Shown here: piece after piece, positions 36,339 through 45,837 of the stretch
Layout: each line of letters opens with the position of its first letter
Position numbering within the stretch: position 1 is the stretch's first letter
Assembly: GCF_001425485.1 (NCBI RefSeq)
Contig: NZ_LMQW01000034.1
Location: 248,001 to 312,000 of the forward strand
Direction: 5' to 3'
DNA: 64,000 nucleotides
Source of the DNA: Aureimonas sp. Leaf427
GTDB taxonomy: Bacteria; Pseudomonadota; Alphaproteobacteria; Rhizobiales; Rhizobiaceae
The notes under the pieces: model-generated
Databases searched by the model: none
Seen by the model: only the letters and a program-made list of their open reading frames with translations
Told to the model about the DNA's origin: nothing
Position numbers and translations under genes: made by a program

Positions 36339-36955
36339 CGGCGCTGAACGAGCGACAGGAAGCGGGCGCGCTCTTCCTTGTCGTCGGCGAAGAGGCCGTA
36401 ATAGGCCGACGTCACCGTCGTGGAGCCCTTCACCCGCACGCCGCGCATGGCCATGCACATGTGTTCTGCCTCGATCATGACGGCGACGCCCTTCGGCTTC
36501 AGCACGTCTTCGATGGCGGATGCGATCTGCGCCGTCATCGTCTCCTGCGTCTGGAGACGGCGGGCGAAGATTTCCACGACGCGCGCGATCTTGGACAGGC
36601 CCAGCACGCGCCCGTCCGGCTTGTAGGCGACGTGCACCTTGCCGATGATGGGCACCATGTGGTGCTCGCAATGGGAATAGAAGTCGACGTCGCGCACGAG
36701 CACGACGTCGTCATAGCCCGCGACCTCGCCGAAGGTCCGCCCGAGGGCATCGGCGGGATCGAGCTGGTAACCCCCGAAGAGCTCCTCGTAGGATTTGACG
36801 ACGCGGGCCGGGGTCTCGAGCAGCCCCTCGCGCGTCGGATCGTCTCCGGCCCAGCGGATCAGCGTCGCGACGGCCGCCTGCGCCTCTTCGCGGGTCGGCC
36901 TGTCCTTGCGGCCACTGGCGAAGCCCTCGGCGATCTTCCTGACGATGGCGTCCAT
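36335..36955 (-). CDS. folE: GTP cyclohydrolase I
   Basis: A 206-residue FolE. Zinc ligands are Cys96 and His99 in [11 protein letters not shown] and Cys167 in [10 protein letters not shown]; the substrate pocket [11 protein letters not shown] is at 136-146. It makes dihydroneopterin triphosphate, the first step of folate and other pterins. ATG 36,955 is preceded by GGGAG. hisI overlaps its end. The 232 bases upstream hold no supported gene and should contain its promoter, divergent from the NifU-like gene. Confidence 0.95.
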   Translation of the reverse strand: MDAIVRKIAEGFASGRKDRPTREEAQAAVATLIRWAGDDPTREGLLETPARVVKSYEELFGGYQLDPADALGRTFGEVAGYDDVVLVRDVDFYSHCEHHMVPIIGKVHVAYKPDGRVLGLSKIARVVEIFARRLQTQETMTAQIASAIEDVLKPKGVAVMIEAEHMCMAMRGVRVKGSTTVTSAYYGLFADDKEERARFLSLVQRR

Positions 36956-37187
36956 GAAACTCCCGCCTGACGGATTGTGCGCGGTTGGCGTTGATGGCCC
37001 CGTCCCGGCGCCCTTCGGCGGCCACGGGAGCGGGTCCGATGGATGGGGTCTTCGTCCAAAGCGGCAGCGCGCGCAAGAGGCTGGACGCATGGACGACACG
37101 CCAACCTTTCGAACGGACCGTCCAACGACTATATTCGTCCAGCGGGTTCTTGCCCGATTGCTCCGCCAGACCGTTCGAGGTGCCCCG

Positions 37188-37640
37188 GTGATCGACGACA
37201 TCTACAATGCCCGGATTCTCGACTATGCCGGCAATATCGCCCGCCTCGGCCGGCTTGCGGCGCCCGACGCCTCCGCGACCGCGCATTCCAAGCTCTGCGG
37301 CTCGACCGTGACGGTCGATCTCGTCGTGCGCGACGGCGTCGTCGAGGACTTCGCCCACGACGTGAAGGCCTGCGCGCTCGGCCAGGCCTCGTCCTCGATC
37401 GTCGCACGCCACATCGTCGGCGCCTCGGCGGCTGAATTGCTGGAGGTGCGCGAGGCGATGCGGCGGATGCTGAAGGAGGGCGGCGAGCCGCCCGTCGGAC
37501 GGTTCGAGGACCTGAAGTTCCTGGAGCCGGTGCGCGAGTACAAGGCCCGCCATGCCTCCACCATGCTGACCTTCGACGCCATCGCCGACGCGCTCGGCCA
37601 GATCGAGGCGAAGGCTGCGCCCTCGGGCGTCGCAGCGTGA
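37188..37640 (+). CDS. iron-sulfur cluster assembly scaffold protein (NifU/IscU-like)
   Basis: A 150-residue protein starting at GTG 37,188 ([20 protein letters not shown]), preceded by CGAGG. The first two cluster ligands are visible, Cys in [12 protein letters not shown] (about 43) and Cys in [14 protein letters not shown] (about 66). The third, expected near residue 115-120, is missing: the sequence reads [16 protein letters not shown]. This is a known variant group in alphaproteobacteria. It may hand Fe-S clusters on rather than build them fully. Its stop overlaps the mntA start by four bases (GTGA). Confidence 0.82.
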   Translation: MIDDIYNARILDYAGNIARLGRLAAPDASATAHSKLCGSTVTVDLVVRDGVVEDFAHDVKACALGQASSSIVARHIVGASAAELLEVREAMRRMLKEGGEPPVGRFEDLKFLEPVREYKARHASTMLTFDAIADALGQIEAKAAPSGVAA

Positions 37641-37927
37641 GGCCCTCCGAGGCTTTGGCACGGCATCGCGGGGAGGTGCTGCGGGTGCTGGCGGATTTCA
37701 ACGTCAGGGATGCGCGTATCTTCGGCTCGGTTGCTCGAGGGGAGGATATCGAGGGAAGCGATCTGGATTTGATCGTCGATCTCGGTGAGGCCGCTCGATT
37801 GACGGATATCTTTCGCATCGAGGACGCGCTTCAGGCCGTTCTCGGCGTCCGCGTCGACGCGCATATGCCGCCGCTTCGTGATGGCCGTTTCGCCCGGCAC
37901 GTCGTCGTCGATGCCCGCGCGATCTGA
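37637..37927 (+). CDS. mntA: MntA-like minimal nucleotidyltransferase (antitoxin)
   Basis: A 96-residue protein starting at GTG. The nucleotidyltransferase signature GSVARGEDIEGSDLDL lies at 30-45, with catalytic Asp42 and Asp44 and a probable third acidic residue Asp74 (VRVDAHMP). In characterised MntA/HepT pairs the MNT enzyme AMPylates a tyrosine on HepT and neutralises it. It overlaps the scaffold gene before and HepT after, so it is translated as part of that operon. Confidence 0.85.
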   Translation: MRPSEALARHRGEVLRVLADFNVRDARIFGSVARGEDIEGSDLDLIVDLGEAARLTDIFRIEDALQAVLGVRVDAHMPPLRDGRFARHVVVDARAI

Positions 37928-38301
37928 TGTCTCGGAACGGTCGCGAGCTTGAAGGACTTCTGAGCGATCTCATCGTCTGGGGCGAAAAGGTCGCCCGCGT
38001 GGTGGCCGCAACGTCACGGGTCGATATTCTCAAGGACGAGATGGCGGAACATGCGCTGAGCCGAGTCGTCGAAGTGTTCGGCGATCTGGCAGGGCGGATT
38101 CAACGTGATTTTCCGGATTGGTGTGCCGACCATTCCCCGACCGACTTTTCCGATGCCTATCGGCTGCGGAACAAGCTGGCGCACGGCTACGATACGATCT
38201 GGCCCAATCTTCTCTTCGAGATCGCCGAGCATGATGTGGCGTCTCTCGTCGAAAGAGCGAAGGTCTGGCGTGAGGAACTGGTGACCGATGCCCGGCCGTA
38301 A
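37927..38301 (+). CDS. hepT: HepT-like ribonuclease toxin (DUF86)
   Basis: A 124-residue all-helical protein. The catalytic Rx4HxY motif is R81-NKLA-H86-G-Y88 in RLRNKLAHGYDTIW; Tyr88 is the residue modified by the antitoxin in known pairs. It overlaps mntA by one base (TGATG) and yidD begins before it ends. As a HEPN RNase it should cut RNA, possibly tRNA, when not modified. Confidence 0.85.
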   Translation: MSRNGRELEGLLSDLIVWGEKVARVVAATSRVDILKDEMAEHALSRVVEVFGDLAGRIQRDFPDWCADHSPTDFSDAYRLRNKLAHGYDTIWPNLLFEIAEHDVASLVERAKVWREELVTDARP

Positions 38302-38563
38302 CTATTCCGGTCCCTGGCGCAGGACGCCCGGCCGCCTGCTCGGCATCGGGCTCGTTCGGCTGTATCAGCTGACTTTTTCCGGCTTCGTCGGCGGCCATTG
38401 CCGGCATTTGCCGACCTGTTCGGAATATGCCTACGAGGCGGTCGCGCGGCATGGGCTGATCGTCGGCGGCTGGCTTTCGGCCAAGCGCGTGGCGCGCTGC
38501 GGGCCGTTCGGGCGGGCGGGGATCGACCCTGTGCCGACCTGTCTCCATCGCAAGCCACATTAG
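38288..38563 (+). CDS. yidD: membrane protein insertion efficiency factor
   Basis: A 91-residue YidD protein. The family core is present, CRHLPTCSEYAYEAVARHG (38-56), followed by GGWLSAKRVARCGPFGRAG and DPVPTC. It is a peripheral membrane protein thought to assist YidC-dependent insertion. ATG 38,288 overlaps hepT by 14 bases. It is usually found next to rnpA/yidC; here it sits behind a toxin-antitoxin pair. Confidence 0.92.
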   Translation: MPGRNYSGPWRRTPGRLLGIGLVRLYQLTFSGFVGGHCRHLPTCSEYAYEAVARHGLIVGGWLSAKRVARCGPFGRAGIDPVPTCLHRKPH

Positions 38564-38688
38564 CTGCAAGACTTGCACGGACGTCTCGCGCTGGTATGAG
38601 GCAAGCGTAGGCCGCAACGAAATGGCCGACTTGATGGAAGAGCTTTCCCGCGTGGTAGGCGGGAGTGAGCGTTGAAAGGACCTTTGCC

Positions 38689-40662
38689 ATGATCGACCTC
38701 GTCTTTCCCGATGGCTCCAAGCGCCAGTACGAAGCGACCGCGACAGGCGCCGACATTGCCGGCGGCATCTCGAAGTCGCTCCTGAAGAAGGCGGTGGCTT
38801 ATGCGCTGGACGGCGAGCTGCGCGATTTGGCCGATCCGGTCGGCGCGCCCGGCGCGATCGAGATCGTCACGCGCGACGATCCCCGCGCGCTCGAACTCAT
38901 CCGCCACGACGCGGCGCATGTCATGGCGGAGGCCGTGCAGGCGCTCTGGCCGGGCACGCAGGTGACGATCGGCCCGGTGATCGAGAACGGCTTCTACTAC
39001 GATTTCGCCAAGGAGACGCCCTTCACGCCCGACGATCTGCCGGTCATCGAGAAGAAGATGGCCGAGATCATCCGCCGGAACGCCGCCTTCACGAAGGACG
39101 TCTGGTCGCGTGAGAAGGCGCGGGAGGTCTTCGCGGCCAAGGGCGAGACCTACAAGCTCGAACTGATCGACGCGATCGGCGAGGGGCAGGACCTCAAGAT
39201 CTACAGCCAGGGCGACTGGTTCGATCTCTGCCGGGGGCCGCATATGCAGTCCACGGGCCAGATCGGCGAGGCCTTCAAGCTGATGAAGGTGGCCGGCGCC
39301 TATTGGCGCGGCGATTCCAACAATCCCATGCTGACGCGCATCTACGGCACAGCCTGGGCGACGCAGGACCAGCTGAAAGCCTATCTCCACATGCTGGAGG
39401 AGGCCGAGAAGCGCGACCACCGCCGGCTCGGTCGCGAGATGGACCTTTTCCATTTCCAGGAGGAGGGTCCGGGCGTCGTCTTCTGGCATCCGAACGGCTG
39501 GTCGATCTTCCAGGAGCTCGTCGCCTATATGCGCCGACGCCTCGCCAACGCCTATCAGGAGGTCAACGCCCCACAGCTTCTCGACAAGTCGCTCTGGGAG
39601 ACGTCCGGCCACTGGGGCTGGTATCGCGAGAATATGTTCGCGGCGACCTCGGCCGGCGACGACACCGAGGACGAGCGCGTCTTCGCGCTGAAGCCGATGA
39701 ACTGTCCCGGCCACGTCATGATCTTCAAATACGGCCTGAAGTCGTACCGCGACCTGCCGATCCGCCTTGCGGAGTTCGGCGCGGTGCATCGCTACGAGCC
39801 GTCGGGCGCCATGCACGGGCTGATGCGCGTGCGCGGCTTCACGCAGGACGACGCGCACATCTTCTGCACGGAAGCGCAGATGGCGGCGGAATGCCTCGCC
39901 ATCAACGATCTCATCCTCTCGGTCTATCGCGACTTCGGCTTCGAGGAGGTGATGATCAAGCTCTCCACGCGGCCCGAAAAGCGCGTCGGGTCGGACGAGC
40001 TTTGGGACAATGCGGAGAGCGTGATGATGCGCGTGCTCGGCGAGATCGAGGCGCAGTCGGGCGGTCGGATCACCACGGGCATCAATCCGGGCGAGGGCGC
40101 CTTCTACGGGCCGAAGTTCGAGTACACGCTGAAGGACGCGATCGGCCGCGAATGGCAGTGCGGAACGACGCAGGTGGACTTCAACCTGCCCGAGCGGTTC
40201 GGCGCCTTCTATATCGACGCCGATTCTAACAAGACCGTGCCGGTGATGATCCATCGCGCGATCTGCGGCTCGATGGAGCGCTTCCTCGGCATTCTGCTCG
40301 AGAACTTCGCGGGCCATTTGCCGCTCTGGCTGGCGCCGGTGCAGATCGTCGTCGCGACGATCACATCGGAAGCCGACGCCTATGCCGAGGAGGTTGCCTC
40401 GGTCCTGCGCGCCAGGGGGCTTCGCGTGAAGCTCGACACGCGCAACGAGAAGATCAACTACAAGGTCCGCGAGCACAGCCTCGCCAAGGTGCCGGCCATG
40501 CTCGTCTGCGGCCGGCGCGAGGCGGAGGAGCGCACGGTGAACATTCGCAGGCTGGGCAGCCAGGGCAGCGAGAGCCTGTCGCTCGCCGATGCGCTGGCCG
40601 TGCTCGGCGATGAGGCCGTGCCGCCCGACCTGAAGCGCACGCGCGGCGCGGCGCATCACTGA
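38689..40662 (+). CDS. thrS: threonyl-tRNA synthetase
   Basis: A 657-residue class II synthetase. Domains in order: TGS (1-62), editing/SAD domain with His73 and His77 (RHDAAHVMA) and Cys181 (LCRGPH), catalytic core with zinc ligand Cys339 in [13 protein letters not shown] and motif 3 [16 protein letters not shown], and C-terminal anticodon-binding domain ([13 protein letters not shown]). ATG 38,689 is preceded by GAAAGGA. Residues 40-60 contain no anomalies and length is standard. Confidence 0.97.
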   Translation: MIDLVFPDGSKRQYEATATGADIAGGISKSLLKKAVAYALDGELRDLADPVGAPGAIEIVTRDDPRALELIRHDAAHVMAEAVQALWPGTQVTIGPVIENGFYYDFAKETPFTPDDLPVIEKKMAEIIRRNAAFTKDVWSREKAREVFAAKGETYKLELIDAIGEGQDLKIYSQGDWFDLCRGPHMQSTGQIGEAFKLMKVAGAYWRGDSNNPMLTRIYGTAWATQDQLKAYLHMLEEAEKRDHRRLGREMDLFHFQEEGPGVVFWHPNGWSIFQELVAYMRRRLANAYQEVNAPQLLDKSLWETSGHWGWYRENMFAATSAGDDTEDERVFALKPMNCPGHVMIFKYGLKSYRDLPIRLAEFGAVHRYEPSGAMHGLMRVRGFTQDDAHIFCTEAQMAAECLAINDLILSVYRDFGFEEVMIKLSTRPEKRVGSDELWDNAESVMMRVLGEIEAQSGGRITTGINPGEGAFYGPKFEYTLKDAIGREWQCGTTQVDFNLPERFGAFYIDADSNKTVPVMIHRAICGSMERFLGILLENFAGHLPLWLAPVQIVVATITSEADAYAEEVASVLRARGLRVKLDTRNEKINYKVREHSLAKVPAMLVCGRREAEERTVNIRRLGSQGSESLSLADALAVLGDEAVPPDLKRTRGAAHH

Positions 40663-40676
40663 CCATCGCTACGTTG

Positions 40677-40702
40677 CCGGCCCTTCGGGGCCGGTTTCGT
40701 TT
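40677..40702 (+). terminator. intrinsic terminator of thrS
   Basis: Stem CCGGCCC / GGGCCGG with a TTCG tetraloop followed by TTTCGTTT, 15 bases after the thrS stop. The UUCG loop makes it especially stable. Confidence 0.85.
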
Positions 40703-40709
40703 CAGGCGA

Positions 40710-41891
40710 TCAGTCGCCGGACCCGCCTTCCGGCTGCTCGCCGACCGGACGGAGATCCGAGGTCAGGACCTCGACATCGGTGTTGACGCCGGCGGCGACA
40801 TGGAAGTCGCGCTGGAAGATGCGGTCCTTGTTGCGGGCGACGATCAGGTAGTCGCCCTCCGCCAGAACCATCGACGGGAAGGCTCCGACGCTTTCGCGCA
40901 CGACGTCGCCGGAGGCGTTGGCGATCGACCAGGCCGTGTCTGCGATGGCCTCGCCGCCCTTCTCGCGCACGAGCTTCATGGTCAGCTCGGCCGCCGCGTG
41001 CTGGAGCGTCGCTTCGGTGATCTTCCCGGCTTCGACCTTCAGGTCGGCGCGCACGGTCGCGTTGACCGAGCCGAAGTTCGAGACGACATGGTAGTTTCCG
41101 GCGTTCAGCCGCACGAGCTCGTGCGCATGCACGTCGTCGGCGACGAGCCGCCGGTTCCGTTCGTCCGCGGCCTCCGTGTAGATGTCGAAGGTCAGCTTGT
41201 CTTCCGGGATGGGCACGTCGGCCGCCGCGACCGCGCTGAGCTTCAAGCCGCCTGCCTCCAGCACGACGGTCTCGTGCGTCTGCTCTCCCGTAAAGTCGAT
41301 GCGCTTCGTGGCGCCGGCGCTGCCGAAGCCGACATGGAGGAGATAAGGCCCCTTCGGCAGGTCGAATGTGGCGGTGCCGCCCGTCGAAGTCGCGATCAGC
41401 GGCAGCTTCCCGTCGGCCCCGACATAGGGGGAGAAGAGGCGCCAGACGAGGCCGTTCGGAATGACGTCGCCTTGTCCCGTCAGCTTGGCGCTGAGCACCA
41501 GCGTCTTGCGGCGCTTCATGAGGTCGAGCGAGGGAAGGTTCTGAGGCGCATAGGCCGGCAGAGCCGGCAGATCCAGCGGCGGCACGGCCGCCCGGTCCTG
41601 AAGGTCGGGAAGGGCGATCGGGTCGAGCCGGTCGCGGCCGACGGGGGCTGCGACGCCGCCCGGAAAATCGTCCGGGATCGCCGACGGGGAGGCGTAGGCC
41701 CCCGGCGCCTTCTCTTCGCCGCCAGCGCCGCCGAGAAGCCCGCCGAGACTGCGTCCGAGAAAGCCGCCGCCACCGCCGCCGCCGCCCGGCGCCTGCTGGG
41801 CCGAAGCCGGCACGCACGAAACGGCCAATGCGCAGAAGCTCGCTGCGGCCAGGCGATGTCGGCGGAAGGTCTGGGGAAGCTTTCGAAACAT
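40710..41891 (-). CDS. secreted hypothetical protein with glycine run
   Basis: A 393-residue protein with a signal peptide (residues 1-32, ending CVPASAQ). It then has a short glycine tract (eight Gly near 36-43) and a GGLLGGAGG segment, followed by a Pro/Leu-rich linker and three or four beta-rich repeats of about 75 residues (for example FDLPKGPYLLHVGFG, LNAGNYHVVSNFG, LAEGDYLIVARN). The repeats resemble carboxypeptidase-regulatory-like or PEGA-type beta sandwiches; that is inference. It is monocistronic and convergent with thrS. Function unknown. Confidence 0.65.
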   Translation of the reverse strand: MFRKLPQTFRRHRLAAASFCALAVSCVPASAQQAPGGGGGGGGFLGRSLGGLLGGAGGEEKAPGAYASPSAIPDDFPGGVAAPVGRDRLDPIALPDLQDRAAVPPLDLPALPAYAPQNLPSLDLMKRRKTLVLSAKLTGQGDVIPNGLVWRLFSPYVGADGKLPLIATSTGGTATFDLPKGPYLLHVGFGSAGATKRIDFTGEQTHETVVLEAGGLKLSAVAAADVPIPEDKLTFDIYTEAADERNRRLVADDVHAHELVRLNAGNYHVVSNFGSVNATVRADLKVEAGKITEATLQHAAAELTMKLVREKGGEAIADTAWSIANASGDVVRESVGAFPSMVLAEGDYLIVARNKDRIFQRDFHVAAGVNTDVEVLTSDLRPVGEQPEGGSGD

Positions 41892-42022
41892 GCCCGTCGT
41901 TTGAACGGCAGATGATGGACGAATTCAAGGCACTTGCCCGGCGAGAGCGCCCCGTCCCCCGTTCTCCCGCCTTCACGGCTTGGAAAGCGACGCCGGCGGG
42001 ATTAGGTGCAGGGCGAAACAGG

Positions 42023-42619
42023 ATGCAGGAGCCGGCCTTGACCGAATCGATCGACCAGATTCTCACGCGGCGCTCCGTCGCCATTCCGGCCTTGCTGGAG
42101 CCGGCACCTTCCGCCGCCGAGATCGAGACGCTGCTGACGGCGGCCTCGCGCGTGCCCGACCATGGCAAGCTCGCGCCCTGGCGCTTCGTGATCTATCGGC
42201 CCGAGGTCGGGCGGGCGATCGGCAGGGCGCTCGCGGCTCTTCTGGAAAGCCGCGAAGGACCGTTGAGCGAAGTGCGGCGCGATGCCGAGGAAAAGCGCTT
42301 CGCGCGCTCGCCTCTCGTGATCGGCGTCGTCTCGACCGCCGGCCCGCATGTGAAGATTTCGGAGTGGGAGCAGGTGCTTTCGGCGGGAGCCGCGACGATG
42401 ACGCTCGTTCACGCCGCCCATGCGCTCGGTTTCGCCGCCAACTGGGTGACGGAATGGGTCGCCTATGACGACGAGGCGAAGGCCCTTCTCGGCATCGCGC
42501 CCGGCGAGAAGGTCGCCGGCTTCGTGCATATCGGCACGCCCGGCGACAAGCCTGCCGACCGGCCCCGTCCGCCGCTCTCGCAGATCGTCAGCGAGGCCAC
42601 GGCGCCGGGGGCCGCCTGA
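42023..42619 (+). CDS. nitroreductase family protein
   Basis: A 198-residue FMN enzyme of the nitroreductase family (YdjA-like). The FMN-contact segments are ILTRRSVAIPALLEP, RVPDHGKLAPWRFVIY, GAATMTLVHAAHALGFAANWVTEW and the short C-terminal PGEKVAGFVHIGTP. It reduces nitro compounds or quinones with NAD(P)H. ATG 42,023 is used; TTG six codons later (TESIDQ) is another option. Its stop overlaps the flavin reductase start by one base. Confidence 0.85.
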   Translation: MQEPALTESIDQILTRRSVAIPALLEPAPSAAEIETLLTAASRVPDHGKLAPWRFVIYRPEVGRAIGRALAALLESREGPLSEVRRDAEEKRFARSPLVIGVVSTAGPHVKISEWEQVLSAGAATMTLVHAAHALGFAANWVTEWVAYDDEAKALLGIAPGEKVAGFVHIGTPGDKPADRPRPPLSQIVSEATAPGAA

Positions 42620-43245
42620 TGTTCTACACGACCGACGAGAACCGCCACGGCCTGCCGCACGATCCGTTCAAGGCCATCGTCTCGCCGCGGCCGATCGGCT
42701 GGATCTCGACGCGGTCGAAGAGCGGCGCGGTCAATCTCGCACCCTACAGCTTCTTCACCGCCATTTCGGACGGGCCCAAACTCGTCATGTTCTCGTCCGT
42801 CGGCATGAAGGACAGTGCGAGCTTCGCCATCGAGTCCGGCGAGTTCGTCGCCAATCTGGCGACCGGTCCGCTGACCCATGCGCTCAACCGAAGCTCCGCG
42901 CCGGCCGCCCGGGGCGTCAGCGAGTTCGAGATCGCGGGCCTGACCGAGGCGCCGTGCCGGCTCGTCGCAGCGCCCCGCGTCGCCGAGAGCCCGGCGGCGC
43001 TGGAATGCCGGGTGACGGAGTGGTTCCGGCCGAAGGCGCTCGACGGCAGCGACAGCGAGAACATCGTCGTCATCGGTCAGGTCGTCGGCATCCATCTCGA
43101 CGAGCGCATTCTCAAGGACGGGATGATCGACGTCGCGCTGGCCGAGCCGCTCAGCCGCCTCGGCTATCTCGACTATGCGGTGACGCGCGACGTGTTCCAG
43201 CTTCGGCGTCCGCGCGAGCCCGATGCCTCCGACATGCCCGCTTGA
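42619..43245 (+). CDS. flavin reductase-like domain protein
   Basis: A 208-residue split-barrel flavin-binding protein (flavin reductase-like). The FMN-binding strand is IVSPRPIGWISTRS (residues 16-29) followed by NLAPYSFFTAISDGPKLVMFSS. The domain covers nearly the whole protein, as in DIM6/NTAB-type reductases. It is coupled to the nitroreductase gene (TGATG), so both may act on the same aromatic or flavin substrate; the reaction is unknown. Confidence 0.85.
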   Translation: MFYTTDENRHGLPHDPFKAIVSPRPIGWISTRSKSGAVNLAPYSFFTAISDGPKLVMFSSVGMKDSASFAIESGEFVANLATGPLTHALNRSSAPAARGVSEFEIAGLTEAPCRLVAAPRVAESPAALECRVTEWFRPKALDGSDSENIVVIGQVVGIHLDERILKDGMIDVALAEPLSRLGYLDYAVTRDVFQLRRPREPDASDMPA

Positions 43246-43386
43246 GCGTCGGTGCCCGACGCATCGAGTTTCTTAAAATTTTGCCGTTCGGATCGGGAAC
43301 AATCCGCAACATGGTAAACCGCTCGTAAACGATTGCAGGTCAAACTGGGGATGCGCGACGCTTCTGTCGCCCGGATCAGACTTGCG

Positions 43387-44526
43387 ATGAGCGTCCAGCG
43401 TTTCGTGAAATGGTGCGAAACCGCCAATACTCAGCAGCGCGCGACGGGCGCGGCGGCTCTCGCGCGAGCCTGGGCGGACGGACACATCCTCGCCGAGGAT
43501 CGCCCGGCCGGGCTCGTCGCCTTGAACCATCTTCTCGACGATCCGTCGCCGAAGGTGCGCCTCGCGCTGGCGAGGGCCTTCGCGCATTCCAACGAGGCGC
43601 CGCGCCGCATCATGCTGGGTCTGGCCGAGGATATCGACGACGTCGCCTGCCTCGTCGTCGCGGCTTCGCCGGTTCTGCTCTGCTCCGATCTCGTCGATCT
43701 CTTCGCCTATGGCTCGGCGCAGCTGCGCCTTTCCATCGTCCTGCGCCGTACGATCTCGGGCAAGCTTTCGGCCGCCATCGTCGAGGTCGGCGACCGCGAG
43801 GCGGTGGCGGGGCTGCTCGCCAATCCGGGCGCCGACGTCGCGCCGCAGACGCTGCGCCGCGCGGCGGAGCGGCTCGGCGACGAGGCCGAGGTGCGGGGAG
43901 GGCTGCTCGACCGCCACGATCTCCCGATCGAGGTTCGTCAGCTGCTTCTCCTGGAGGTCGGCCAGGCTCTTTCGCGCATGGCGCTCCTGCGCTGCACGGT
44001 GGGCGAGCGGCGGATCGACAAGCTGATTCTCGAATCCTGCGAGACGGCGACGGCCAACATCGCCGCCGACGTGCGCAGCTCCGAAATCCCGGCTTTGGTC
44101 GAGCATCTTCGCATCACGGGGCAGCTGTCGACCGCCTTTCTCATCCGCGTCGTCTGCTCCGGCCATGTCGATCTCTTCACCGCCTCGCTCGTGGCGCTCT
44201 GCGGTCTTTCCGAGCGGCGCGTGCGCGCGATCGTCGTGGAGGGGCGGGAAGGGCCGTTCGATGCGCTCGTACGCAATTGCGGCCTGCCGCCGGCCGCCGG
44301 GCCGCTTCTGCGCACCGCCATTCGCATGTGGAAGACGGCGGTGACGCAGGATCTGCACGGTGATCTCGACGAACTGCCCGCCATCGTCATGTCGCGCCTC
44401 GCGGCAGTCTTCCACGAGCGCCAGGACGAGCCGGGCTTCGAGGCCGTGCTGGCGCTGCTTCGGCGGCTGGAGACGGAGACGATCCGTCGCTCCGCCCGCA
44501 GCTGCGTGGAGCAGATGGCCGCCTGA
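43387..44526 (+). CDS. DUF2336 domain protein
   Basis: A 379-residue helical, HEAT-like repeat protein. ATG 43,387 begins the DUF2336-type sequence SVQRFVKWCETANTQQRATGAAALARAW, followed by LLDDPSPKVRLALARAFA. Starts at 43,333 (TTG) and 43,351 (ATG) would add short unconserved leaders. No signal or membrane segment. Members of this family are common in alphaproteobacteria but have no settled function. Monocistronic and convergent with NAD kinase. Confidence 0.8.
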   Translation: MSVQRFVKWCETANTQQRATGAAALARAWADGHILAEDRPAGLVALNHLLDDPSPKVRLALARAFAHSNEAPRRIMLGLAEDIDDVACLVVAASPVLLCSDLVDLFAYGSAQLRLSIVLRRTISGKLSAAIVEVGDREAVAGLLANPGADVAPQTLRRAAERLGDEAEVRGGLLDRHDLPIEVRQLLLLEVGQALSRMALLRCTVGERRIDKLILESCETATANIAADVRSSEIPALVEHLRITGQLSTAFLIRVVCSGHVDLFTASLVALCGLSERRVRAIVVEGREGPFDALVRNCGLPPAAGPLLRTAIRMWKTAVTQDLHGDLDELPAIVMSRLAAVFHERQDEPGFEAVLALLRRLETETIRRSARSCVEQMAA

Positions 44527-44550
44527 TTCCCGCGGTCTACGGCTTCCGCG

Positions 44551-45324
44551 TCAGTAGCGGAACTGCTCGGCGAGAATCCGCTCGTCCCAGGAATGGTGGC
44601 GATCGAAGAGGATGAGGCTGCGGGCCGTCGCCGATTCGCGGATCGTGACCTTCACCACCGACTTCACCTCCGTGTTGTCGGCGACCGCGTTCACCGGGCG
44701 CTTGGAGCGTTCCAGCGTCTCGAACTCGACCGTATGACGGTTCGGAATGAGCGCACCACGCCAGCGGCGGGGGCGGAATGCGCTGACGGGTGTCAGGGCC
44801 AGCAAGGGCGCGTCGAGCGGAATGATCGGTCCCTGGGCGGAAAGATTGTAGGCGGTCGAGCCCGTGGGCGTCGCGACCATGACGCCGTCGCAGATCAGCT
44901 CGTCCAGCCGCACGTTTCCGTCGATGACGATGCGCAGCCGCGCCGCCTGATGCGACTGGCGGAAGATCGAGACCTCGTTGATCGCCCGCGCCTCGTGCCG
45001 CTGCCCGTCCACGTCCTCGGCGATCATCTCGAGCGGCCGGATCTCGTTCTGCACGGCCGCCGCGAGGCGCTCGGGCAGCCGGTCCTCGCGGAACTCGTTC
45101 ATCAGGAAGCCGATCGTTCCCTGGTTCATGCCGTAGATCGGCGTGCCGGTGTTCATGAAGCGGTGGAGCACCTGCAGCATGAAGCCGTCGCCCCCGAGAG
45201 CGACGATGACACCCGCCTCTTCCGGCGGGGCGTTGCCGTAGAGACTGGCGAGCCGATCGCCCGCGCGAAGCGCGTTCGGCGCTTCGCTGGCCACGAAGGC
45301 GATCGGAAAAAGCTGGCGCTGCAT
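44551..45324 (-). CDS. nadK: NAD kinase
   Basis: A 257-residue cytoplasmic kinase that makes NADP from NAD. The GGDG motif is at 44-47 ([10 protein letters not shown]), followed by the NE motif (AINEVSIFR) and the [19 protein letters not shown] segment. ATG 45,324 ([14 protein letters not shown]) is chosen over an ATG 18 codons upstream. It is monocistronic. Length fits the shorter alphaproteobacterial type. Confidence 0.93.
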   Translation of the reverse strand: MQRQLFPIAFVASEAPNALRAGDRLASLYGNAPPEEAGVIVALGGDGFMLQVLHRFMNTGTPIYGMNQGTIGFLMNEFREDRLPERLAAAVQNEIRPLEMIAEDVDGQRHEARAINEVSIFRQSHQAARLRIVIDGNVRLDELICDGVMVATPTGSTAYNLSAQGPIIPLDAPLLALTPVSAFRPRRWRGALIPNRHTVEFETLERSKRPVNAVADNTEVKSVVKVTIRESATARSLILFDRHHSWDERILAEQFRY

Positions 45325-45705
45325 GGACCCCCGGGCATTCGAACGGCAAGACGCGGCGAGGACGGGCGCCGCCCGCACCTTCTAGGGCCTAATCCCGCCG
45401 CCGCGAAGCCCCGACGAACGTCGGGCTCCTCGTCCAGCATCGCTCGACACCCGCCGCCGAGGTCGCCGATCGGAATGTCGCCGAGGGGTTGGCCCTCCAA
45501 CTGATTCGAAGATTGCCCCGAGCTTCCTTTTCGGAATGCGAAAACAACGAGCGCCGACAACGACCTATGTTCCTATTGCATCAATTCGATAAAACTTTTG
45601 TGAAAATGGAACCTTTCTACGATAGGCGGAAAATTGTCCGTTGACGTGATCAGTGAGTTTGTAGACGAGACCTGTGCGGTTGGGGACCGCTGGGAGTGAA
45701 GGCCA
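45325..45705. other. 381-base intergenic region
   Basis: Upstream of NAD kinase (minus) and of the 43-residue membrane ORF (plus). The right half is AT-rich (CATCAATTCGATAAAACTTTTGTGAAAATGG), a likely promoter area. A TTGACG hexamer at about 45,642 has no good -10 partner. No gene is seen. Confidence 0.5.
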
Positions 45706-45837
45706 ATGAGCCCGTTCATCGATCTCGACCACGACTCCGCCGACCGCCTCGCGGCCGCCGCCGGCATATTAACGGGTCTGGCCATCAGCATCACGCTCTG
45801 GCTCGCCCTTTTGAACGCTTGGCTGCTCATTCGCTGA
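45706..45837 (+). CDS. 43-residue single-helix membrane protein
   Basis: A 43-residue open frame translating MSPFIDLDHDSADRLAAAAG, then ILTGLAISITLWLALLNAWL, then LIR. The C-terminal 25 residues form one hydrophobic helix after an acidic N-terminus. GGGAG and AAGG lie upstream of the ATG. It is too short for routine calls and has no recognised family, but the soluble-plus-helix design and the AT-rich upstream region make it plausible. Confidence 0.45.
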   Translation: MSPFIDLDHDSADRLAAAAGILTGLAISITLWLALLNAWLLIR

